From Caballeronia sp. dw_19 (GTDB taxonomy: Bacteria > Pseudomonadota > Gammaproteobacteria > Burkholderiales > Burkholderiaceae): 64,000 nucleotides of DNA. The first letter of the stretch is position 1; every line of letters begins with the position of its first letter. Of the stretch, positions 18,903 to 26,805 are shown piece after piece. The stretch spans positions 62,001 to 126,000 of the forward strand of contig NZ_JAAVUQ010000014.1 of NCBI RefSeq assembly GCF_018449515.1. Direction: 5' to 3'. The translations under genes and the position numbers were made by a program. The notes under the pieces were generated by a model. It did no database searches. It was not told the origin of the DNA and saw only the letters and a list, made by a program, of their open reading frames with translations.

Positions 18903-20318
18903 CTATTTGAGCGCGCTGGCCGGGCTCGCGTCCGCTTCGGGCGGGGTTTCGACTGTCGCTGCCCCCGCAATCTCTTCGAGCGAACGATTCTTGGTTTCCG
19001 GGCCAATGGCCGCCACGATCACCGCTTGCAGCAGCAAGGTGCCGGCAATCATGGACACCACGCCGGCTATGCCGAACGATGCAAACGCCATGGCGACGAG
19101 ATACGGAACCAGGATGTTGAAGCCGCGGCCGATCGTGTTGCACAGCCCCGAGCCGCGTAAGCGGACTTCCGTGGGAAAGAGTTCGGGCACATAGCTCGCC
19201 ACGCTGAATGACGACAGCACGTAGATGCACGCGGTTATTGCAAAGCCGCAGGCCGTGATCATGGTCTGCGTTTGCGCGAACGGATACGCAACGGCGAATG
19301 CGATTCCGATCAGGGAGAACGCGACAATGCCCCACTTCCTGCCCAGACGTTCTGCGAGTCCGAAGGCGATCAGCGAGCCCAACGGGCCGCCCGCGAACAT
19401 CAATGTGGTCAGGCCCAGCGAGTTGGAGACGCTATGTCCCTGTTTCACCAGGAAGGTCGGAATCCAGCTGACGAATGCGTAATTGACCGTGAACAGTCCG
19501 ATCAGCACGGTGATGCCGGTGATTGTGCGTTTGATCAGCCGGCGTGAAAAGAGATCGGCCAGGCGCGCCGGCGTCTCGGGTGCGGTGTCACGCGAAAGAA
19601 GGTCCACGGACACGTGCGGATAGTCCGGTGAGCCCGCGCTCACCCCGCAAGCGGTCTCGATCCGTGTCACGATCTCCTCGGCTTCCGTGGTCCGTCCACG
19701 CGATGCCAGCCAGCGCGGCGACTCCATCATCGACTTGCGCAGGAACCAGACGATCAGTGCGCCGACGCCTGCAATGGCGAACATCCACCGCCAGCCGTAA
19801 TGGGGAATGATCAGCCAGCCGATGAACGTGGAGAAGAACAGCGACGTATTGATGATCAGGTTCAGAATAGTGCCGAAGCGTCCACGCCATGTCGCTGGGA
19901 TGAATTCGCTGAGCGTGCCGTAGCCCACCACGATCTCCGCGCCCATGCCAAGGCCCATTACCAGTCTGAAGAAGATAAGCCAGTAGATATTCGGCGACAA
20001 AGCTGCGGCGATCGATGCAAAGCCGTACACGCCGAGGTTGAACTGGTAGGAGAAGCGCCGTCCGAAACGGTCGCCGAGCAGGCCCGACAGCCAGGCGCCT
20101 GCCATCATGCCGATGAAGGTTGCGGAGACAAAACCCGCGTTGAGCTGCAGTGTTGATTCGCCGCTGTGGATCATCGCGGCGAGCACCGAGCCGGCAATGT
20201 AGATGTCGAACGAATCGAAGAACATGCCTGCGGCGACGAGGCCGAGCAGCCGCCAGTGAAAGCGCGAGAGCGGCAATCGGTCGAGACGATATCCAATACT
20301 GGCTTCGGCTAGCATCAA
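18903..20318 (-). CDS. MFS transporter (sugar/aromatic acid type)
   Basis: 471 aa, 12 predicted membrane segments. GLLGDRFGRRFSYQ loop signature after helix 2, and a characteristic FFDSFDIYIAGSVL in helix 1 as in aromatic-acid:H+ symporters; PELFPTEVRLRGSG near helix 11 is common to SLC22/AAHS-type carriers. First gene of a three-gene operon (MFS, MBL hydrolase, NIPSNAP). Confidence 0.9.
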   Translation of the reverse strand: MMLAEASIGYRLDRLPLSRFHWRLLGLVAAGMFFDSFDIYIAGSVLAAMIHSGESTLQLNAGFVSATFIGMMAGAWLSGLLGDRFGRRFSYQFNLGVYGFASIAAALSPNIYWLIFFRLVMGLGMGAEIVVGYGTLSEFIPATWRGRFGTILNLIINTSLFFSTFIGWLIIPHYGWRWMFAIAGVGALIVWFLRKSMMESPRWLASRGRTTEAEEIVTRIETACGVSAGSPDYPHVSVDLLSRDTAPETPARLADLFSRRLIKRTITGITVLIGLFTVNYAFVSWIPTFLVKQGHSVSNSLGLTTLMFAGGPLGSLIAFGLAERLGRKWGIVAFSLIGIAFAVAYPFAQTQTMITACGFAITACIYVLSSFSVASYVPELFPTEVRLRGSGLCNTIGRGFNILVPYLVAMAFASFGIAGVVSMIAGTLLLQAVIVAAIGPETKNRSLEEIAGAATVETPPEADASPASALK

Positions 20319-20390
20319 CGTTTGTCTCCTGGGGTTTGCTGCGGTGCAGCCTACTTTTTTGGATTCGGGTTTTTAACTTATTATATGTCT

Positions 20391-20401
20391 ATCATACAAT
20401 C
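20391..20401. promoter_or_regulatory. Second copy of GntR-like half operator
   Basis: On the minus strand GATTGTATGAT, identical in ten of eleven positions to the 17646 palindrome, about 75 bp upstream of the MFS start at 20318. Its right half is degenerate (AGACAT follows). Confidence 0.4.
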
Positions 20402-20487
20402 CGTCAAGAATATGATCAGGGGTGGGGGCTGCGCTTGGTCGGGGGTGGGTTGCAGGGGTGGTGGTCGGAGTCTATGCCGGGTTGCTA

Positions 20488-21389
20488 GGTTCTGGGGTTA
20501 GCGATTCTGGGTCTATGCCGGGTTGCTGCTTTCAGCGTTAGTGGTCTGCGAGAGTTGGATTTTCTCTTTATCACTATTAGCCACTGTGCGTGGCGGCACG
20601 TCATTTCTTTGTCCAAAGCGACAAAGAAACGAAGCAAAGAAAGCGCTTTTAAACCACGCTACCCTAAGTGTCCACAGCGTGCAGTTTTGATTCATAGGTG
20701 CCCCAAAAGCACGGTGCTCGCCAGAGCGAAAGATGTTTGAACCCCTCCTTCTCGCGAATCCTGACACGAACACGCTTCGCCCCGTACGCTCTCGGGCAAG
20801 CACGAATTGCCGAGGAACCCGCACGGCCTCACGCGTATTCGCTGCCGCGTTTCTTGGAGCGTTGGCCAAGCGTGCACTGTTTTTTTTGGTGGGCTATACG
20901 GCCGAACGCATACTTACGGCTTCATGTTTGGTGGGCTATTGCGCAGCATGCACAATTCTTTTCGCCGGCTAAGACCTCATACATCCGCGCGGCCCCGTTT
21001 CTTGGTGGGTTACCGACATGGTTCGTCATGCGTACAAATTGGTGGGTGGTCGTCCGCGGATAGCGCGGGGTGCCCCTTGGACAGGTTCAATCACTGGTGG
21101 CGAAGCTTGTGGGTATCCGTGTTCGGAGAAAGAGGGGTTCACACATCCTCCGCTCTAGCGAGCACCGTGCTTTTGGGGCACCCATGAATGAAAACTGCAC
21201 GCTGTGGACACTTAGGGTAGCGTGTTTAAAAGCGTTTTCTTTGCTTCGTCTCTTTGTCGCTTTGGACAAAGAAATGACGTGCCGCCACGCACAGTGGCTA
21301 ATAGTGATAAAGAGAAAATCCGACTCTCGCAGACCACTAACGCCGAAAGCAGCAACCCGATATTGACTCAGACCGCTAACCCCGGAACC
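20488..21389. repeat. ~900-bp element with ~265-bp inverted arms
   Basis: The left arm (about 20488-20753) and the right arm (about 21125-21389) are inverted copies at roughly 90% identity, including long exact stretches such as those around 20565-20625 / 21249-21310 by eye. The ~370-bp core has repeated TGGTGGG[CT]TA motifs. Small ORFs across it on both strands are frameshifted relative to each other between the arms, so protein coding is doubtful. From general knowledge of the genus, similar short translated fragments are often annotated as hypothetical proteins in Paraburkholderia; I cannot verify copies here. Confidence 0.85.
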
Positions 21390-21469
21390 AGGCACCCCAG
21401 CATAGACCCCGGACCACTACCACCGCCCCACCATCAACCCCGCCCCCAAGCGCGCGCACCCCCTCCCTT

Positions 21470-22051
21470 TCATGTCAAATCCTTCAACACCGAAGCCCGC
21501 GCCCGCGACTCTATCATCTGCGTAGGCACCATATAATTCGGATGATCGCATCCAATCCGCAACGCGGCTCCGTCCCGCAACTGCGCCTTCATCGCGGGCG
21601 TGAATTCAAACCGTACAAAATGCACCGCCGAGGTCTTCTCTTCATTCTCGCGTTCCAGGTCCTCATCAGCAATTGCATACACCGGCGGTTCACCCACAAC
21701 CTGAATAAACACATGGTCCTCAATGCCAATCAACCGCGCCAACGCCGCATGCCGCTCGATTTCGTTCGCATATTCAATCTGCATCGTCGCTTTCAGATTG
21801 CTGCCGTCCGGCACAAGCGGCAGATAGGCATCCAGTTCAGCCTGAATACCCTCCTCTTCGAAGATCTTTTCAATGTGAAGCATTTCCTGGATCTGATAGC
21901 GGATCGTCAACTCATCTTCGAACAGGAACGTGACATGATTGCCTAGCGGCACAGTGCGCTCTTTCTTATGCTCAATCACCTGATTGCGCATCGTAATGCG
22001 CGACTTCGAATAGTTCTCGAGCGACAACAGCGAATGGCGAGTGATGCTCAT
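21470..22051 (-). CDS. DUF3501-family protein
   Basis: 193 aa, soluble, acidic. It starts MSITRHSLLSLENYSKSR and contains FLFEDELTIRYQIQEMLHIEKIF, the family hallmark; a C-terminal DHPNY segment precedes the end. Unknown biochemical function. It is the last gene of an operon with a CCG-domain Fe-S protein (24-bp gap) and, further upstream, rubrerythrin; this trio recurs in proteobacteria, which suggests a shared redox or peroxide-related task. Confidence 0.85.
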   Translation of the reverse strand: MSITRHSLLSLENYSKSRITMRNQVIEHKKERTVPLGNHVTFLFEDELTIRYQIQEMLHIEKIFEEEGIQAELDAYLPLVPDGSNLKATMQIEYANEIERHAALARLIGIEDHVFIQVVGEPPVYAIADEDLERENEEKTSAVHFVRFEFTPAMKAQLRDGAALRIGCDHPNYMVPTQMIESRARASVLKDLT

Positions 22052-22075
22052 CGGATGTCCTTGCAGTGCGAAATA

Positions 22076-23419
22076 TCAGAGACCATAGGCCTTGCGCAAC
22101 AGCGTCAGCGGATGCGCAAGCTCCGCCTTCGGCAAGCCGTTTTCATCGAGCCCCTGTTCGATATGATGGCCGGCCAGCGCACAATCCGACGAAATGTAGT
22201 CGGGCTGCGACTGCGCCATCGCCTTGAATACCGGCGTGCCAATCTGCATCGCCGTGCGATGAAACTCCTTTTTCACGCCGAACGTGCCGGCATGCCCGGA
22301 ACAGCGCTCAACTACGTTCACCTGCGTATCCGGCACCAGCCCCAAGGTTTCTGCCGTCTTGCGGCCAATATTCTGCACCCGCGCATGGCACGGCACGTGA
22401 TACGACACCCGGCCCAACCCGGTCTTGAAGTCAGTCTTCAGGAGTCCATCCCGATGACGCGACACAAAGTATTCGAACGGGTCCCAAAAGGCTGCGCTGA
22501 CGGCGCGCACATCGGCATCGTCAGGAAACATCAGCGGCAGTTCGTGCTTATACATCAGCACGCAGCTCGGAATCGCGCCGATGATCGCATAACCCTCGCG
22601 CGCATATTTCGCGAGCACCGGCAGGTTCTTTTCTTTCTTGTCAGCGACGCCCTGCAGGTTGCCCTGCTCCAGCAGCGGCATGCCGCAACACGCTTCACTG
22701 GCAACGAGTTCGTAAGGCACTTCATTGTGAGCGAGCACGGCAAGCAGATCGTGACCGATGCCCGGTTCGTTGAAATTCACATAACACGTGGCGTAAATCG
22801 CGACCTTACCGGGCGTACGCTCTCCAGTGACCGCCTGTGACTGTGACACCTTCGATTTTTTCGCTGCACTGCGGAATTTACGCGCCGCAAAATCAGGCAA
22901 CCATGCGTCCTTGTCTACGCCAAGCGCCTTTTCCATCAGGCCGCGCGCTGCGGCAGTGTGATTGACCGCATTCACCGTCTGCGTAATGACAGGAATGCCC
23001 GCGAAATGACCTAGCGCATCGGTATTCGACAGAAACTTGTCGCGTAGCTTCACGTCACCGCGTTTGTAGTCGACCGCTTTGGCGCGCAGCATCAAATGCG
23101 GAAAATCGACATTCCACGGATGCGGAGGCACGTAGGGACACTTCGTCATATAGCACAGGTCGCACAGGTAACACTGGTCGACCACCTTGCCGAATTCGTG
23201 TTTGTCGACTTCGTGTGCTTCGCCTGTATCGGTTGCATCAACCAGGTCGAATAGCGTGGGAAACGCACCGCACAACGACACACAACGCCGGCACCCCGCA
23301 CAGATATCGAAGACGCGCGCCAGTTCCTGATCGAGCGCGTCCTGGTCGTAGAACCCGTCCGAGAGCCAGTCGAGCGGATGCCGCGTGGGCGCTTCGAGAC
23401 TGCCTTCTTTATGGGGCAT
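22076..23419 (-). CDS. Heterodisulfide-reductase-type Fe-S oxidoreductase (GlpC/HdrB-like)
   Basis: 447 aa from ATG at 23419, with AGGAG upstream. Two N-terminal ferredoxin-like [4Fe-4S] motifs (CAGCRRCVSLCG and CYLCDLCYMTKCP) are followed by two CCG/cysteine-rich domains (EACCGMPLLEQG, and YHVPCHARVQNIGRKT with ERCSGHAG). Architecture matches soluble electron-transfer subunits such as GlpC and lactate-utilisation LutA/E relatives. The context with rubrerythrin and DUF3501 suggests electron delivery to or from the rubrerythrin. Confidence 0.88.
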   Translation of the reverse strand: MPHKEGSLEAPTRHPLDWLSDGFYDQDALDQELARVFDICAGCRRCVSLCGAFPTLFDLVDATDTGEAHEVDKHEFGKVVDQCYLCDLCYMTKCPYVPPHPWNVDFPHLMLRAKAVDYKRGDVKLRDKFLSNTDALGHFAGIPVITQTVNAVNHTAAARGLMEKALGVDKDAWLPDFAARKFRSAAKKSKVSQSQAVTGERTPGKVAIYATCYVNFNEPGIGHDLLAVLAHNEVPYELVASEACCGMPLLEQGNLQGVADKKEKNLPVLAKYAREGYAIIGAIPSCVLMYKHELPLMFPDDADVRAVSAAFWDPFEYFVSRHRDGLLKTDFKTGLGRVSYHVPCHARVQNIGRKTAETLGLVPDTQVNVVERCSGHAGTFGVKKEFHRTAMQIGTPVFKAMAQSQPDYISSDCALAGHHIEQGLDENGLPKAELAHPLTLLRKAYGL

Positions 23420-23480
23420 GACATCATGCTCCTGTTGTGATTTTCTACTTTTGTGCATTGACGCCGGACAGGTGCCGCGA

Positions 23481-23510
23481 GGTGCCGCGGGGATGCAGAC
23501 CCGCGGCGCC
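23481..23510 (-). other. Strong hairpin between rubrerythrin and Fe-S genes
   Basis: Eleven-base stem (GGTGCCGCGGG / CCCGCGGCGCC, one G-T wobble) with an 8-nt loop, in the 210-bp gap between the rubrerythrin stop and the Fe-S protein start. No T-run follows on either strand, so it is more likely an RNA stabiliser or attenuator than a terminator. Confidence 0.45.
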
Positions 23511-23629
23511 ATGCCCTACGCATCGCGCAGGCGCGAGCGGCAACCTGCGAAACGACATCGCATGCTTGGCCACACCCGCGAGCGCGATAGGTACCAGGAA
23601 CGCCGGCGCTGCCGCCAGCGCGCCTCTCG

Positions 23630-24052
23630 TCAGTCGACTAGCGCATCGAGCGCTTTGGTATAACGATTTGCGTGGCTACGCTCCGCCTTGGCCAGCGTTT
23701 CGAACCAGTTGGCGATTTCATCGAAACCTTCTTCGCGCGCCGTCTTCGCCATGCCCGGATACATATCGGTGTATTCGTGCGTTTCGCCGGCAACCGCCGC
23801 TTGCAGGTTCAGACGCGACGAACCGAACGGCAAGCCGGTGGCAGGATCTCCCACCGCCTCCAGATATTCGAGGTGGCCGTGCGCATGACCCGTTTCACCT
23901 TCCGCTGTCGAGCGGAATAGCGCTGCCACATCGTTCTGACCCTCGACATCCGCCTTGCCCGCGAAATATAGATAACGACGATTCGCCTGAGATTCGCCGG
24001 CGAACGCCGCCTTCAGATTTTCTTCAGTCTTCGAACCCTTCAGTTGCGACAT
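23630..24052 (-). CDS. Rubrerythrin-family di-iron protein without rubredoxin domain
   Basis: 140 aa from ATG at 24052 with GGAGGC upstream; the longer frame into the sigma-54 gene is artefactual. Four-helix ferritin-like di-iron motifs: GESQANRRY, EGETGHAHGHLEYLE, GETHEY and the C-terminal KAERSHANRY. No CxxC pair, so the rubredoxin domain of classical rubrerythrin is missing and electrons must come from a partner, possibly the adjacent Fe-S protein. Likely a peroxide-scavenging cytoplasmic protein. Confidence 0.9.
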   Translation of the reverse strand: MSQLKGSKTEENLKAAFAGESQANRRYLYFAGKADVEGQNDVAALFRSTAEGETGHAHGHLEYLEAVGDPATGLPFGSSRLNLQAAVAGETHEYTDMYPGMAKTAREEGFDEIANWFETLAKAERSHANRYTKALDALVD

Positions 24053-24248
24053 CTGAGCCTCCTTGCAAGCCTGTATTGGGGATGCGCGGTTGTAATATAG
24101 GTCGTCTCTATGACTCGCCATGCAGTCGCGCGAAGCTGCACGGTCCCATTTAAATCTAGCAGGTGAATCGGGGCTCCCGATTGGAGTTTTCAATCTCGCC
24201 GATAGCGGTTTGCCACTCGTTAGCCGTCCGTTTGCAACCCGGGAGCCG

Positions 24249-26390
24249 TCATTCCATGGCTGGTTTGACAATGCTTTCCAATTGATAGATTTCCAGCTTT
24301 CTATACAACGTGCTGCGGGAAACGCCGAGCGAACGGGCAGCCTGGGCGAGATTGCCATGAGCGCCATGCACTGCACGAGCAATGGCTGCGCGCTCTGTTT
24401 CTTCCAGACTGGTTGACTGAAGCGGCACCGGTTCCTCCGTGCCGACAGTCACCGTTTCGGCAAGCAGTTCCGCAGGCAATTCGTCGAGCCCTACCTCCTC
24501 TTCGCGTGACGTCAACAGTAAGTTTTCAATGATGTTTCGCATCTCCCTGACGTTGCCCGGCCAGGAATAAGCGCGCAGCACGGCCATGACTTCGGGGTTC
24601 AGCCGCCGTAACGGAACCGCGTGGCGGAGCGCCAGTCGGCGGTTGAAATGTTCGACCAGGAGATCAATGTCGATATCCCGCTCGCGCAGCGGCGGGATTC
24701 GTATGCGGGTGACGCTGATGCGGTAGTAGAGGTCACCGCGGAATCGGCCGGATTTTACTTCGTCATGCAGATTACGATTGGTCATCGCCAACAGACGCAC
24801 ATCGACACGCCGTGGCTGCGTGTCTCCTAATCGATAGACAACGCCCTCCTCAAGCGCGCGCAACAAGATGGGTTGCAGTTCGAGCGGCAACTCGCCGATT
24901 TCATCGAGACACAGTGTGCCGCCGTGGGCCAGTTCGAACCGGCCGGGTCGCCCCTCTGCAGTCGCTCCCGTAAATGCGCCATGCACGTGGCCAAATAACT
25001 CGCTGCCAATCAGCTCCTTCGACGCCGCCCCGCAGTTGTACGCGACGAAAGATCCGCCACCACCTTCCTCTCCGTGGATTGCGCGCGCGAACAGTTCCTT
25101 GCCGACTCCGGTCTCGCCCTCGATCAACACCGGTACGCGTCTGCGGGCAAGCTGGCGGCCTCGATTGACGGCGGCGAGCATGACAGCGCTCTGCCCGAGT
25201 ATCTGGGCGAAACAATTGCGTTGCGGGTCCGCCTCGCTTCCGGCCTCACTACCCGTCTCACCGCCAGCCGTTGCGCTTCCTGGCACGTTGATGCGCTCGG
25301 CTGTCCGCTTGCCGGGGGAGCGCGACCGGATCGCGGGAACAACGAGCATTGCGCCGATCGTGCTGCCTTCAACGACAACCGGGTTGAACCATTCGGCACG
25401 CAAGCCTTGCGGCAGGTGCCGGGCCCAGTCTGCCACCGCGGAACTTTCGTCCATGCCGGGGAACCGCTCTCCTATGCCGACGGGAAGCGGCACGCGGCCG
25501 GTAGTGTGTACGAGCCGGCCGCGCCGGTCGATGGCAATCATCCCCGCTGCGTCGGACGATGAGAGCCGTTGCAGGCAAAAGGCCAATAAGCGCATATGCT
25601 GACGGGCGGACTGCTCGGCCAGCACCATTTCAATCTGCCGCGCCGCCGTAATCGCCAATGTCAGGTTATTGATCTGATAAGTCGAAGGCGGACCGGAAAT
25701 ATCGAGTACACCTATGATCGCACCGGTTCCGGGTTCGCAAATCGGCGCCGCCGCGCAACTCCAGGACTTGATCCCTTCGCAGAAGTGTTCCGAACCATGA
25801 ATATAGGTTGGCTCACCGGTAGCGAGCGCGGTGCCGATGCCGTTGGTGCCCGCCATCGCTTCACGCCAGTCGCCGCCGGTCGTCAAGTGAATCTTCTCCC
25901 CGGCCGTCAATGTGCGCAGGTCACCTGCCGCCTTGAGAATTACACCGTCCTGGTTGGTCAGAAGCAGTATGGAGTGTGAATCCGCGAACAGATCCCCGGT
26001 CGCGGCGAAAAGGCGATCGGCGGCCGCCAGCAACTCCCGATGACGCCAACGCAAAGCGTCGACAGCGTCGCCGTGTACCGCGAACGGCGCGAGGCTCGCA
26101 GAAGGATTAACGCCGGACGCGAGACTACGTTGCCAGGATGCAATAAGAGCCGAGGGAACCGCTACTGATGACTCGCCCGCCAGAAAACGCTCCCATGCGC
26201 GCATGGTGTCGCGGTCAGAGTGGAGGACGTCGGCGCGCTGCGCCTGAGCCATCAGTCCATGCATCACAGACTGATCGCCAGGACTCGATGCATTCTCAAT
26301 TTGGTGTCTCGCCACAAGTCTCCTCCGATGCGATTGGTCAACGCGAAACCCTTCTACGGCAGGCTTCGTCGCGACTCGCTTTTCTGGCAT
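24249..26390 (-). CDS. Sigma-54-dependent activator, AcoR/MimR type
   Basis: 713 aa if the ATG at 26390 is used; a start at 26264 (residue 43) is also possible, and neither has a strong ribosome-binding site. A GAF sensor (about residues 120-260, with TNGIGTAL and EHFCEGIKSWSCAAAPI) is followed by an AAA+ domain: Walker A GETGVGKE (425-432), sigma-54 contact loop GAFTGA (471-476) and Walker B LCLDEIGE. A C-terminal Fis-type HTH (NLAQAARSLGVSRSTLYRKL) ends the protein. AcoR relatives control acetoin, glycol and alkane/ketone oxidation. It ends the monooxygenase locus and is the only sigma-54 activator here, so it very likely drives the promoters at 35056 and 39212. Confidence 0.93.
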   Translation of the reverse strand: MPEKRVATKPAVEGFRVDQSHRRRLVARHQIENASSPGDQSVMHGLMAQAQRADVLHSDRDTMRAWERFLAGESSVAVPSALIASWQRSLASGVNPSASLAPFAVHGDAVDALRWRHRELLAAADRLFAATGDLFADSHSILLLTNQDGVILKAAGDLRTLTAGEKIHLTTGGDWREAMAGTNGIGTALATGEPTYIHGSEHFCEGIKSWSCAAAPICEPGTGAIIGVLDISGPPSTYQINNLTLAITAARQIEMVLAEQSARQHMRLLAFCLQRLSSSDAAGMIAIDRRGRLVHTTGRVPLPVGIGERFPGMDESSAVADWARHLPQGLRAEWFNPVVVEGSTIGAMLVVPAIRSRSPGKRTAERINVPGSATAGGETGSEAGSEADPQRNCFAQILGQSAVMLAAVNRGRQLARRRVPVLIEGETGVGKELFARAIHGEEGGGGSFVAYNCGAASKELIGSELFGHVHGAFTGATAEGRPGRFELAHGGTLCLDEIGELPLELQPILLRALEEGVVYRLGDTQPRRVDVRLLAMTNRNLHDEVKSGRFRGDLYYRISVTRIRIPPLRERDIDIDLLVEHFNRRLALRHAVPLRRLNPEVMAVLRAYSWPGNVREMRNIIENLLLTSREEEVGLDELPAELLAETVTVGTEEPVPLQSTSLEETERAAIARAVHGAHGNLAQAARSLGVSRSTLYRKLEIYQLESIVKPAME

Positions 26391-26592
26391 TGCGGCTGGC
26401 GCTTCTCGCTATTCAATTCTGTAAGCTGGCAGCAACACCACGGACTAGTATATGCCTAGCTTTTGATCAGGTCCGCTCGGGAAAACACGGCCCGGCCAAC
26501 ATGACCAACTATTCTTTTGCAAGACGCATAGCAGGCACAGACCGAGACCTTGCAGCGCTATTCTTGGCGGAAATGACTCAACGGTCATCGAC

Positions 26593-26610
26593 GTAATAGC
26601 CCGCTATTAC
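26593..26610. promoter_or_regulatory. 18-bp perfect palindrome upstream of activator gene
   Basis: GTAATAGC-CC-GCTATTAC, perfect, about 200 bp upstream of the activator start in an otherwise empty 400-bp spacer. Could be an autoregulatory operator. It does not match the TGTC-N9-GACG motif of the target promoters. Confidence 0.4.
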
Positions 26611-26767
26611 AAAGCGTGCTCAGTCCCGCCACGCGCTCACATAAAGCGGACTTGATGCGTTGTAAGCTAGTCCAAGCCGGAAACCGGGCCAACCAGCAAT
26701 GCACGTTTGCCAAGTTCTTTAAAGTTAATTTCGCCATCTGATTCGGATTCCGAATTATTTTACATTC

Positions 26768-26799
26768 TGTACCCGGTATCCGCATGGCAACCGGGTACA
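26768..26799 (-). terminator. Candidate terminator after groEL-like gene
   Basis: Perfect 10-bp stem TGTACCCGGT / ACCGGGTACA with a 12-nt loop, beginning 7 nt after the groEL stop on the minus strand. What follows is A/T-rich (GAATGTAAAATAATT) rather than a pure U tract, so intrinsic termination is probable but not certain. It would separate the monooxygenase operon from the activator gene. Confidence 0.55.
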
Positions 26800-26805
26800 C
26801 CACGA

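Larger units (their letters stand above)
26391..26805. other. Spacer between groEL-like gene and activator gene
   Basis: 415 bp without a supportable gene. It holds the hairpin at 26768-26799 next to the groEL stop and the 18-bp palindrome at 26593-26610; the activator promoter should be here. Locally AT-richer than the flanks. Confidence 0.6.

Noticed and set aside
7312..20318. Protocatechuate/beta-ketoadipate pathway
   Set aside because: Only PcaC-like CMD proteins are present; pcaGH, pcaB, pcaD and pcaIJ are missing.
20513..21366. Small ORFs of the inverted-repeat element (for example 20513-20869 minus, 21070-21366 plus)
   Set aside because: The two arms encode similar peptides but with frameshifts, and the frames have no recognised fold; treated as repeat DNA instead.
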